Position numbers and translations under genes: made by a program. The notes under the pieces were generated by a model. It saw only the letters and a list, made by a program, of their open reading frames with translations, ran no database searches and was not told where the DNA came from. Shown piece by piece: positions 44,181-54,330 of a stretch of DNA of 64,000 nt. Origin of the DNA: Rhinopithecus roxellana (Eukaryota; Chordata; Mammalia; Primates; Cercopithecidae); NCBI RefSeq assembly GCF_007565055.1, contig NC_044570.1, positions 13,483,602 through 13,547,601 on the forward strand, written 5' to 3'. Position 1 is the stretch's first letter, and each line of letters opens with the position of its first letter.

Positions 44181-44828
44181 AGATAAATAAATAAAGTGAT
44201 ATCTCAACACAAAGTGTAATCATATGTTCCACTTAGGAGAATGATCATTAGTGAATTTTATGTGAGAAATATTTATTCTAAAAGATAAGTCTTTTAATTT
44301 ATAATTTTGTGTCTCTGAAGTATTTGTGCTGCTATAAAGTCAGGGGCACCATTGCGATAGTTCTGTGTCTTTCTTTGTGAGAGGAAAACTGAGGCTGGTT
44401 CACACCCCAGTAGACTCTGTATTCTGGGATATAAAAATAAGAAAAATAAACACTGTTAAAGAATTCTCCCTCATCCACATCTAATAAATCACAATTCTGA
44501 TCTAATATATGGTAGTAGCCATAGATATGAATCAGAGCGTGCAAGAACAGTCTAGTGCCCAACAGTCTGCTTTCATATTTGGGCTTAAGTGTGCACAAAA
44601 TAATCACATTTGGGGAAATAAGCTGTTTTGTTACTTCTTTTGAAGCTACAAAATGGTTAAAAATGGCACAATAATTTAAATACTTAGTTTGGACATTTCC
44701 AGTTCTGTTTCCAAGCCTTAGCTATGTGTGAAATTGCTTTGGGCTATGAAACTGGATTAGGGCATCTTGCAACTCATGATGCATTTAATTCATTTCAGTT
44801 CTTGTGTCCTGAGCAGATGGACTGACAA

Positions 44829-46372
44829 TTAAAACTCATCAATTTGATTTTCAACATATTTTAGCATGGATTCTATCCTTTGGGTTGAGGCCCAGATCTT
44901 CCTCAGCACCTCACACTCTCTCTCATTGGCCTGTTCCAACTCTGTCTTAATAATACAGTGAACAAGGGCCTTACATTCTTCCAGCACAACTCGGTTATAC
45001 GAGGCAAGCTCCTTAATTTGAATCATAACCTCTTGGGTGAAAGTTCCAGCCAAAAACCCCTGAGACACGCGGCCTTCGGCACATGCCTCCCATGCTGTCA
45101 TCTTTCGTCCAGCGGTTCATATTCATTGACAGGTGCTTTACACATGATTTTCATAAATGTAACAGTAGAACAGTCATCTGAACTCTGTCCAAAGGTCATG
45201 TAAGGGGCTTTGTACCAGCCTTTTCATTAGCCCACATGAGATGACAAAGAGGCAGTTATGGATGCACCTAGTCCAATGGCAGACCATTGACCGATACACC
45301 AGTAGGGTTTTTAAATTGAATAAAACTATTTACAAAGTTATTAACAATATCCTCGATTCCAAGGCTTTCTCTGTTTCTGTCATTCCTTAAGTGCTTCACA
45401 AAGTACCCAAAATGAAGACCACAGCAAAAGACAATTCCAGCTTTGCTGAAGAGCACGAGATTGCTGTCATCCGCAGCAGCCCTATTCACAGCACTCACCA
45501 TTTCTTTAATTACTTCCGTATTCTGAGCATTTTTTTTTTTCTGTCGATCTGGTTGATAGCAATATCTGGATGAATCCATCCTCTTTCTTCAGTGCAATGT
45601 CTCTGTATGTGCTGGCACTTTCTGTTAGCCTTATGGTGAAGTACATCTTCTTGATAAAAGACTGATCTCTGCCATCATCAGTAACATTTCTTTGCCCACC
45701 TTTTACTCTTGGAACTGATGTATGCATGTCTGTTGTTCCATTCACCATTAGTGGGTCTATTATATACCACTATAGCTTTTTGGTAGCTGAGCCTGTGGCC
45801 ATGGAAGCGGTAACTGAGCCTGTGACCATGGAAGTAGTAACTGAGCCAGACATCTGAGACATTAGTGTGTGTATCTGGGTCCTGTGTTCTATTCCAGCCT
45901 GTTCTGCACCGGGAACTGATGAAGTGTCCCTGACGAGTTTTCCTTCTGTCACCTTGAAGATCACCGTGTCCTGCCAATCTGCTGCAATAGGGTCCAGTTT
46001 CTCAATTTCCTGAATGCCACTCACAGTTTTCTTGTTGTAAATGACTGGCTGTTTTTGGGTCTGTGGGGTTTGCTAGTCACAAGCATTTTAGAAGAGTTCT
46101 TAGAATAGTTTGCTTTGGTAGATCTGGAAGTTCCTCTTCTGGCATTGTTTGAAAAAACTCTGCTTGTTGTGGTCCATGTCAGTTTTTTCTGTTTTTCAGT
46201 CTATCGTCTATTAAAATCACGTATGCATTTTTCACTTCATGAGGTGCTGCTCTGGTTCCCAAGTGTCATCCTGTTTGTCGTAACCTTTGCACCCAATCAA
46301 ATACTCTGTATTCTCATTTTTATCTTGTCTTTTGTCAACAGTTGTTTCAACTTCAAACTCTTGGGAAGCCAT
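44829..46372 (-). pseudogene. CDY: CDY (chromodomain Y) pseudogene, unit 1
   Basis: CDY proteins pair an N-terminal methyl-lysine-binding chromodomain with a C-terminal enoyl-CoA hydratase (crotonase)-like domain and act in spermatid chromatin. The minus strand starts ATG GCT TCC at 46372 (MASQEFEVE), reads the chromodomain to HLMK, then meets TGA at 46232-46234. The chromodomain motif is GCKGY, so the usual RWKGY Trp of the aromatic cage is Cys. The hinge (about 46200-45750) includes the Ser/Thr-Gly-Ser-Val repeats. The crotonase part runs 45748-44829 in three frames: an expanded A run near 45530-45541 shifts the frame, and another break lies at about 45100-45270. The last 90 codons (45101-44829) are open and end IDEF-stop. 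At 1544 bp it is slightly shorter than an intact reading frame of about 540 codons. A processed, intronless copy. Confidence 0.93.
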
Positions 46373-46985
46373 GAAGAAAGACACAGGATTGGAGCACTTG
46401 CTGTGTCAAATTTTTTTCAGTTGTGTCTCCATATAGCTCCTTCTTTCTACCCCCAGTGCTTTACCAGGTTCTCCATATGGATGAGGCTCTTCTACTTGGT
46501 CACCATTGGTGCAGTGAAAATTGTGTCAAGTAGCAGCTATGCTATGTGACTTAGGTTTTCCACACTTACTCCCTGGTGAGACAGCTTGGGCTTTGTCTCA
46601 TGGTGCCTGAGAGCTTACTCAGTAGCCTCAGGGAAGAGTAACTAAATCCACAGCCCCTACCCTCTGATGTAGTACAGAAAGCTTTCTTCCTTCCTGTTAC
46701 TCTTTTGTGTTTGCTTGTTTAATTGTGATTGTAATGATGATTATACTAAACATTCCAATGTTATAACATTTTAAAAGTTACACTAGCTTATTTTCAGTAA
46801 CATACAAAACCTTTACTCCTGTATAACGTAACTCCATTATTTCACTTTCTGAGTTCTCAAAATTACATCTTTATGCCTTGTATGTCAAAAACACAAAATA
46901 GTGATAGGTTTTTTAAATTAAATATACTAGTGTTTTAAGTTAGGTGGAGAACAAATTGTAGCAGTGCACATTGTTAACTTTTTTA
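46373..46985. other. 5' flank of CDY pseudogene 1
   Basis: Sequence upstream of the lost CDY start. 46530-46720 ('agcagctatgctatgtg'...) aligns with 52960-53130 in unit 2, so it belongs to the original retrogene neighbourhood. No promoter motif stands out. Confidence 0.6.
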
Positions 46986-46989
46986 TCTT

Positions 46990-47578
46990 ACATATTTTTT
47001 GTGTTATTGTTTATTCATAGTGCTTTTGAGTGTCTGTTCATTCTACCCTGAAGTACTCCATAAGACATTTCTTAAACGGTAGTCTACTGATAAAAGATTC
47101 CAGTTCTTATCTGGGAATGTCATCATTTGTCCCTCACATTTGATGGACAGTTTGTTGGATCATAAGGTTTAGGCTTGACAGATTTTTCTGATATCACTTG
47201 GAATATATTAGTCTACTGCTTTCTGTCATCTTACTTTTCAGATAAGAAATCCAATGGTTATTCAGTGGTTATTCAGATAAGAAATCTACTGGTTATTTTT
47301 GAGGGTCTTTTTACATGACTAGTTACTTCCCTTGAAAATCCTCAAAATTTCTCTGTATTTGTTGTATTATCAGTTTAATTATCAGGTAAGTTTGAGTTTT
47401 TTTCTTTGAGTTTCTCTTACTTGGAGTTTGTTGAATTTCTTCCATGCTTATTTATTGTCTTAAATTGTTACATTCTTTATGACAATTTTGTTAAATAGCC
47501 ATCTCGATTTGTCTCTTCCTTTGAACTTCCTGAATGCATATAAGTATGGCTGCTTGATGGTGTCCCTCAGGATTCTAG
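46990..47578 (-). mobile_element. Old L1 (L1M-like) fragment, antisense, unit 1
   Basis: 'gtccctcacatttgatggac', then 'cacttggaatatattagtct' and 'tctcttacttggagtttgtt', are antisense old L1 words. The unit 2 counterpart is 53755-54330. A local tandem duplication of about 35 bp ('cagataagaaatc') lies near 47238-47300. Confidence 0.6.
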
Positions 47579-47589
47579 GCTGCACAAAT

Positions 47590-47769
47590 CTACCTTGACC
47601 CTTTCCAGACCATGTGGGTGAGCACTATATGGTTGACTGTCCCCAAGTGTGTGTATCACAGTGTGGGACCATTTTATCAGTTGGTCTCACAAGGCTGATG
47701 CATCCCAGAGCTCAATTCCCAGACTTCAGTCATTGCAGTCTCATGAGTGCATCATAATGTAGCAATCTC
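47590..47769. other. Junction sequence right of CDY unit 1
   Basis: Homology to unit 2 ends near 47578. This short stretch matches nothing else I can see and leads into an LTR. Confidence 0.5.
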
Positions 47770-48880
47770 TACTTGTGAGTTATCACACAGAGCTCTTTGT
47801 CTCATGGCCAAGAAAATGAAGAAACATGGATGCAAACAGGTTGAAGCAAAACTTTTATAAGTGAAAGTAAAAATCTCTTCACAGTGGAGGTGAAATGAGA
47901 GTGGTTTACCTACTGTGAGGCTGGGCTTTACAGTTTCTAAAGACAGGGAAGTAAAGGAATGTGCTTAGTGGTCTTGGAGTAAGCATTATTTGGCTTGGCC
48001 CTGAAATTTGGCCTTGGATTCATCTGCAGCTGAAGTGATGATTTACAGAAGCTACTAAGCTCAGCCTTGGAACTTGGTCCTGGACCAAGAAGGAGCTGAA
48101 GTGACAGCTTGGCCTGAGACCTTGACTTGGGACCAATGACAGATGATGCAAAGTTCAACTAGGAATAAAATGTTAATAAGCAAAAGAAGAAAGCTCGTCA
48201 CAGTAAAGAGGGGATTTGCAAGAGTTTCCAACTATAAAGCTGGGTCAGGGCTTTTTATGAACTGGAAAGAATGAAATGCTCTCAGGTGTCTGTGGGCTGT
48301 CTTGAAGAAAGCACTACTCAGGCTAGGTTCAGTACCTGGCCTGGGAAAATTGAGAGGCTAAAGCAAAACCATTGTCTGGAATACTGGGCCGAGGAAAAGC
48401 AGAAGCTGAAGAGATAATTCATAAATGCTTGATTCGCATTCCAAAGCATGCCCAAAATAGAAAAGTATTACATCAGAGCCCACTGGAGCCGACCATGTAT
48501 CATGCCCACAAAGGGAGGGAGTGTGTATTTCCTTGAAGTCTGCTGATTATATGAATGACAAAGGCACTTATTCCTTTTACCTTGTTCCCTTATATGTGTA
48601 GCTGTGAATATGTTTTAGGCAAAAATGACAAAGGCAGTTTCATGTTCTACGTTGTTTTCTCATTAGTGCAGCTGTGGATATATCTTTAGGCTATCCTCTT
48701 CAACTTATTTTTAATCGATGTCTGTGGTCTGTTTTCAGGCTGTTCCTGTGTATAAAAGAGTTTTTCCAAAAACCCTTTCTAGCTTCCTCATTCTTTGTTC
48801 TTTCACACTTTCATTAAGGTAATTTTGTGTATTTTGTAGATTAAACAAAGATTGTGTTAAGGGATTTTCTGTGCAGTTTT
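47770..48880 (+). mobile_element. Solo LTR-like element, sense
   Basis: Contains repeated 'gctgaagtgacagcttggcc/gagaccttgacttgggacc' motifs and a TATAAAAG box near 48751. Its downstream segment (48440-48620) matches the LTR end of the plus-strand palindrome arm at 36505-36660, which sets the orientation. No internal ERV genes follow directly. The name of the family is unknown to me. Confidence 0.6.
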
Positions 48881-49987
48881 CCACTTTTGTCATGGAATCA
48901 ATCAAGGTTCACATTAGAGTACGTTAGAAAATTTTGCATTAGCCATGTTAAATCTGTACTTTCTTCTTTTAAAATAAAGATGTTTAATAAAGGAATACTT
49001 TATTTTAATTTCGATGTTTGAACACTCTAGTCCTGGGGTTTTCTTATTAGTAGCTGTAAGGTTGTAAAATATGTTTGGTGTTTGTCTGCTTTCTGCCATA
49101 GAACTCCTAAAATCTTTGGGATCTCCAAAGTGCTGTCTTTTAATATGATAATGTTGACTGAGAGCTTCATGCTGGGTCTTGTCAATGAAAAAACAAAGGC
49201 ATGATTTGAGGGTACTGACTCTTGGGTTCACTCTGCATCATTCCAAAATGGGAAGGGGGCTGCAGGTAATGGCAGCAGCAGCCCATTTAGAGAGTCTGCT
49301 GAAAAGATGCCAGGTGCAATGAGGGAGGTGAAGCCAGGTCTGTGCACTCTGTGAAACTGCTGGAAACCGAGAAAAAGCAGAAACCACACTCACATCCACG
49401 GTGAATTAGCAGGAGCCCCACCTACTCAGGAGCAGTGGCAGCTGCCCCACCACAGATGCAGACTCAGGCATCCCTCAGCTTTCCGAGGCCTGGGAAGTCA
49501 TCTTTTCAACAAAGACCCTGAAGTGCCTGTTCTCATTGCCTGGCCTCTCCCAGCTCCCAGTGTCCACTCTGATGTTGTGCAAATGTGCCACCATCCACAG
49601 AGATTCTTGGCTGGTGAAGTGACGGCCTAGGAATCCTGTGCCAAAGGTTATATTTATCACCAGTGACCAGTGGATTATTCAATCATGCCTATATAAAGGA
49701 GCCTCCATTGAAACAAACAGGAAAGGATTCAGAGCACTTCTGGATAGCTGAACACGTAGAGTGTTCTAGAAAATTTTGTGCACCATAAAATCAGACATTA
49801 ATAATGTTAAATGTCATATTGAGTGTAGGAGACTTTTCTTCATTTTGAAAGATGTTTCTGCTTTGAATAATGTGTCCAGAATTTTAATTTATTAACTAGA
49901 ACATTCTCTAAGTTAATCTGTGTCTGCATAGGATAAACATTAAAATGTCAATATTTCCATAAGAATGATTCCATAATTCAAAGTATA
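48881..49987. other. Spacer between CDY units; LTR-like sequence at 49260-49760
   Basis: 49660-49760 ('ccagtggattattcaatcat', 'atataaaggagcctccattg', 'ggatagctgaacacgtagag') reads like the TATA/U3-R region of an old ERV-L-type LTR (possibly LTR33-like), in sense. 48881-49260 holds an unrecognised minus frame (48914-49231). Confidence 0.45.
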
Positions 49988-50846
49988 GTACAAGTTTTAC
50001 TTTAGAGAAATAAAGATTTATTTTTGTTAACTGAGTAAGAACTAGACATTTATAAAAGAAAAGAAAATCAAGTGATATGTCAGCATAAATTTTAACCATA
50101 TGTTTACTTTAGGAGAATGATCACCTGTGAATTTTGTGTCAGAAATATTTATCCTAAAAGATAAGTCTTCTAATTTAGAATTTTGTGTCTCTGAAGTAAG
50201 TGTGCCACTATAAAGTCAAATGCACTATCTCTGATAATTCTGTGTCTATTTTTATGTGGGAGGGGAGTACAGGCTGCCTCATACCCCAGTAGACTCTGCA
50301 TTATAGGGTATAAAAATAAGAAAAGTAAACATTATTACATAAATCTCTGTCATCCAAATCTAATAAAACACAATTTTCCTCTTATATATAGTAGAAGACA
50401 CAGATAAAACTTAGATCTTGCAAGAACAGTCTAGTGCTCACCAGTCTGCTTTTATATTTGGGCTTGTGTGTTCATCAGATAATCACATTGAGGCAAAGAA
50501 GCTGTTTTATTACTTACTTTAAATTTGCAGTGCTTAAAAATGCCTTGACATTTTAAATACACAGCTTGGACATTTTCAGTTCTCCTTTCAGGCCTTAGGT
50601 ATGGGTGAAATTGTTTTGGGCTATGAAGATGAATTAGGGCATCTTACAACTCATGATGTATTTCATTCAGCTGATGTATTTCGTGATGTATTTCAGTTCT
50701 TGTGTCCTGAGCAGGAAGACTGACAATTAAAACTCATCAATTGTATTTTGCACATACTTTAACGTGGCTTCAATCCTTTCAGCTGAGCCCCAGATTTTCT
50801 TAAGCAATTCACACTCTGTCTCTGTGGCCTTTTCCAAGTTCATCTT

Positions 50847-51184
50847 AATATTACAGCATACTGGCCGGGCGCGGTGGCTCAAGCCTGTAATCCCAGCACT
50901 TTGGGAGGCCGAGACGGGCGGATCACAAGTTCAGGAGATCGAGACCATCCTGGCGAACACAGTGAAACCCCGTCTCTACTAAAAAAAAAAAAAAATACAA
51001 AAAACTAGCCGGGCGAGGTGGTGGGCGCCTGTAGTCCCAGCTACTTGGGAGGCTGAGGCAGGAGAATGGCGGGAACCCGGGAGGCGGAGCTTGCAGTGAG
51101 CTGAGATCCGGCCACTGCACTCCAGCCTGGGCGACAGAGCAAGACTCTGCCTCAAAAAAAAAAAAAAAAAATATTACAGCATAC
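50847..51184 (+). mobile_element. Young AluY (Old World monkey type) with target-site duplication
   Basis: Full-length Alu 50863-51169, bounded by AATATTACAGCATAC at 50847-50861 and 51170-51184. The consensus-like sequence with 'actagccgggcgaggtgg' and 'gagatccggccactgcac' differs from the human AluY wording ('gatcgcgccactgcac') and matches what I know of cercopithecid AluY. It interrupts the CDY C-terminal region. Confidence 0.96.
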
Positions 51185-52607
51185 AAGGGCTTTCCATTTC
51201 TCCAGCACACAACCTGATTACATGAGGCAGTCTCTTTCATTTGTATCATAACCTGCATGGTGAAACTTGCAAAGATACCTGAGAGAGCAGGCCTGTGACA
51301 CGTGCCTCCTCTGCTGTCAGCTTTCACCCAGCAATTAAACAATTCATTGGCAGATGCTTCACCCATGTGCTATGGAAATGTAACAGTAGAACAGCCATCT
51401 GCCCTCTGTTCAAACATCATATAAGGGGTTTGAAACCAAGCCGTTTCATTAGCTCACACTAAAGCACAAAGACGCAGTGTGGATGCACTGTGTGGAATAC
51501 CAAAGGATGGGTTGCTGACTGATATAATAGGCTTTTTAAATTCATTGGAAGTATTCACAAAGCTTGTGAGGGTGTCCACCATTTCAAGACTTGTTCTGTT
51601 TCTGTCATTCCAAATATAAGTACCAAAACAAAGACCACAGCAAAAGACACTTCCAGCTGCACTGAACATCACGAGATTGCTGTTACCCACAGCAGCGCTA
51701 TTCAGAGCATTCACCATTTCTTTAACTGCTTCTGCATTCAGAGCATTTTTTATCTGTCAATCTAGTTGATAGCAATATCTGGGTGAATCCATCCTCTTTC
51801 TTCACTACAATGTCTCTGTATGTGCTGGCACTTTCTGTTAGCCTTATGGTGAAGTATATCCTCTTGACAAAAGGCTGGAGTCTGCCATCATCAGTAACAT
51901 TGCTTTGCCCACCTTTCACTCTTGGAACTAATGTATGCATGTCTGTTGTTCCATTGGCTGCTAATGGGCCCATTAATACCACTCTACCTTCTTTTGGTAG
52001 CTGAATCTGCAGCCATGGAAGCAGTAACAGAGCCAGATACCTGAGAAAATAGTGGGTGAATCTGCACCTTGTTCTCTATTCCACATCATCCTGCCCTGGG
52101 AACTGAAAAAACCCTGACGTGCTTCCCTTTTGTCTCTTTGAAGACCACTGTATCCTGCTGAGCTGCTGCAATAGGGTTCATTTTCTTGACTTCCTGAATG
52201 ACACTCACTGTGTTCTTGTTATTAGAGGGGCTGTGAGGGGCAAGTGTCCTTCTTGATAGTTGAATTTCTAGCTCCATATTCTTTGGGTCAGAGAGAGGTG
52301 ATGTTGGGTTTCTGCTAACATTCTGGCTGGCAGCACATAACCGGCTGCTTTTGAATGTATTGTATTTGCCAGTCACTAGCGTTTTAGAAGTGTTGTTAGA
52401 AAAGTTAAGTTTTGTAAATCTAGAAGTTCCTCTTCTGGCACTGTTTGAAAATCTTCTACTTGTTCTGGTCCATGCCATTTTTATTTATTTTTTCTGTTTT
52501 TCAGTCTGCCATCTGTTAAAGTCATATAAACATTTTTCACCAGAGCTGCTCTGGTTCTCAAGTGTCGTGCTGTTTCTCCTAAACTTTCCAATACCCAAAA
52601 CTTTTAT

Positions 52608-52908
52608 TTTTTTCTTTTTTTTTAGACACAGTCTTGCTATATAACCCAGGCAAGGGTACGGTGGCACAGCTGTGCAATCTCGGCTCACTGCAACCTCCAT
52701 CTCCCAGGTTCAAGCGATTCTCCTGCCTCAGCCTCTGGAGTAGCCGAGATTACGGGAGCCTGCCACCACACCCGACTAATTTTGTGTATTTTTAGTAGAA
52801 ATGTGTTTTCACTGTATTAGCCAGGATGGTCTCAGTCTCCTGAACTCCTGATCTTCCACCTCGGCCTTTCAAAGTGCTGGGATTACAGGCATGAGCCACT
52901 GTGCCTAA
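52608..52908 (-). mobile_element. Alu (AluS-like), antisense, inside CDY chromodomain
   Basis: 'agacacagtcttgctatataa', 'cgattctcctgcctcagcct' and 'aggcatgagccactgtgcct' in reverse orientation. Absent from unit 1, so inserted after the tandem duplication or lost from unit 1. Confidence 0.94.
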
Positions 52909-53127
52909 CCTCCGTCTTCCCACTTTTGTATTGTCTTTTGTGGAAACTGTGAAATAGCAGCTATGCTATGTGTCTTAGGTTCTCCACACTTACTCCTGGT
53001 GGGACAGCTTGGGCTTTGTCTCATGGTATATGAGAGCTGACTCAGTAGCCTCAGAGTAGAGTAACTAAATCCACAGCTCCTACTCTCTGGTGTAGTACAG
53101 AAAGTTTTCTACCTGCCTGTTACTCTT

Positions 53128-53281
53128 TTTTTTTTTTTTTCTGAGATGGAATCTCCCTCTGTCGCCCAGACTGGAGTGCAGTGGCCAGATCTCATCTCTG
53201 CCTCCCGGGTTCCCACCATTCTCCTGCCTCAGCCTCCCGAGTAGCTGGGACTGCAGGCACCCACCACGTCGCCCAGCTAGT

Positions 53282-53317
<36 letters not shown>

Positions 53318-53440
53318 TTTTTAGTAGAGACTGGGTTTCACTGTGTTAGCCAGGATGGTCTCGATCTCCTGACCTCATGATCCACCCGGCTCGGCCTCCC
53401 AGAGTGCTGGGGTTACAGGCTTGAGCTACCACACCTGACC
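53128..53440 (-). mobile_element. AluY-like, antisense, with expanded internal T run
   Basis: 'gagatggaatctccctctgtc', 'gtggccagatctcat' (the monkey-type right arm in reverse) and 'acaggcttgagctaccacac'. The middle linker is a T run of about 33 (53283-53315). Unit 1 has uninterrupted sequence at the aligned place (about 46710). Confidence 0.94.
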
Positions 53441-53754
53441 TCTCTTTTTCTTTTTTAATTATCATTGATATTATGATGACGTTGAATATTCTAAAGTTAT
53501 TCCACTTTTAAAGTTATGCTAGCTTACCTTCAATAACATACAAATCCCTTACCCCTGTATACCATCACCCCCATTAGTTCACTTACCGAGTTCTCAAAAT
53601 CATAACTTTATGCATTGTATGTCAAAAACACAAGTTAGTGATAGTATTTTTATTAAATATGTTAGTTTATTAAATTACATGGGAAACAAATTGGGGAGTT
53701 GTACATTGTTAACTTTTTATGTTTTATAATTGTTCCAGTATTTATCTTCACCTT

Positions 53755-54330
53755 AATATATATTCATTCATACTGCTCTTTAGTGTCTGTTTATTTTACT
53801 GTGAAGTATCCCATAAGGCATTTTTTAAAAAGGTAATCTACTGGTGAAATATCCCAGCTTTTATCTGAAAATGTCATAATTTCTCCCTCACTTACGATGG
53901 ACACAATTTTTTGAACATAAGATTTCTGTTCAAAAGTTTTTTCTGACATCATTTGGAACATGTTAGTCTATTGATTTCTGTCTTCTGAGTTTTCAGATAT
54001 CTGCTGATTATTTTTGAGGGTTCTTTGAAGATGATTAGCCACTTCTCTTGCTGCTTTCAAGATTTTCTCTTTCTTTTAAAGAGTTTCGTTATCATATAAT
54101 TTTAGTTTGTTTCTTTGTGTTTCTCTTAGTTGGAGTTTGTTGAGTTTGACATTTTTTTACCATTATTGTTTCTAAATAGTCTTCCTGAATCTTTGTCTCA
54201 TTCTTTGAACTTCCAGTATGCGTAATATGGCTGCTTGATAGTGTCCCACAGCATTTTAGGCTGTGTTCTCATGACTTTATTTTTTCTATAATTTCCTAAT
54301 CTAATAATGTCAACTACTCTTTCTTTGGTT
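53755..54330 (-). mobile_element. Old L1 (L1M-like) fragment, antisense, unit 2
   Basis: 'gtctgtttattttactgtgaa' and 'tctcttagttggagtttgtt' align with 46990-47578. The L1 probably continues right of the duplication edge to about 54330. Confidence 0.58.

Larger units (their letters stand above)
43970..47580 (+). repeat. CDY tandem-duplication unit 1
   Basis: Aligns in the same orientation with 49988-54275. The left edge 'agttttactttagagagata' matches 'agttttactttagagaaata' at 49989. The right edge is near 'gcttgatggtgtccctcag' (47553) against 54233. Frequent substitutions and indels indicate an old duplication. Confidence 0.93.
50727..52955 (-). pseudogene. CDY: CDY (chromodomain Y) pseudogene, unit 2
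   Basis: A minus-strand CDY copy ending IDEF-stop (TAA at 50727-50729). Open pieces: hinge (52478-52086), start of the crotonase domain (51982-51722), middle crotonase with the FSAAGSVFCCGL block (51717-51454), and a C-terminal piece broken by a sense AluY at 50863-51169. An antisense Alu (52608-52908) sits inside the chromodomain. Beyond it only about 40 bp align before about 150 bp, including the start codon present in unit 1, are missing. Frameshifts separate the other pieces. It cannot encode CDY. Its lesions differ from those of unit 1, so most arose after duplication. Confidence 0.9.
49988..54275 (+). repeat. CDY tandem-duplication unit 2
   Basis: Direct repeat of 43970-47580, about 6 kb downstream. 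It is longer mainly because of three Alu insertions (50863, 52608, 53128). Confidence 0.93.

Noticed and set aside
43980..44232. Frames with Phe-Leu-Pro-Ser repeats
   Set aside because: Translation of the (AAGG)n microsatellite, not a protein.
44829..45101. Intact 90-codon CDY C-terminal frame as a short functional gene
   Set aside because: It is only the tail of the crotonase-like domain, in register with the decayed CDY copy upstream; its ATG is internal to the parental frame.
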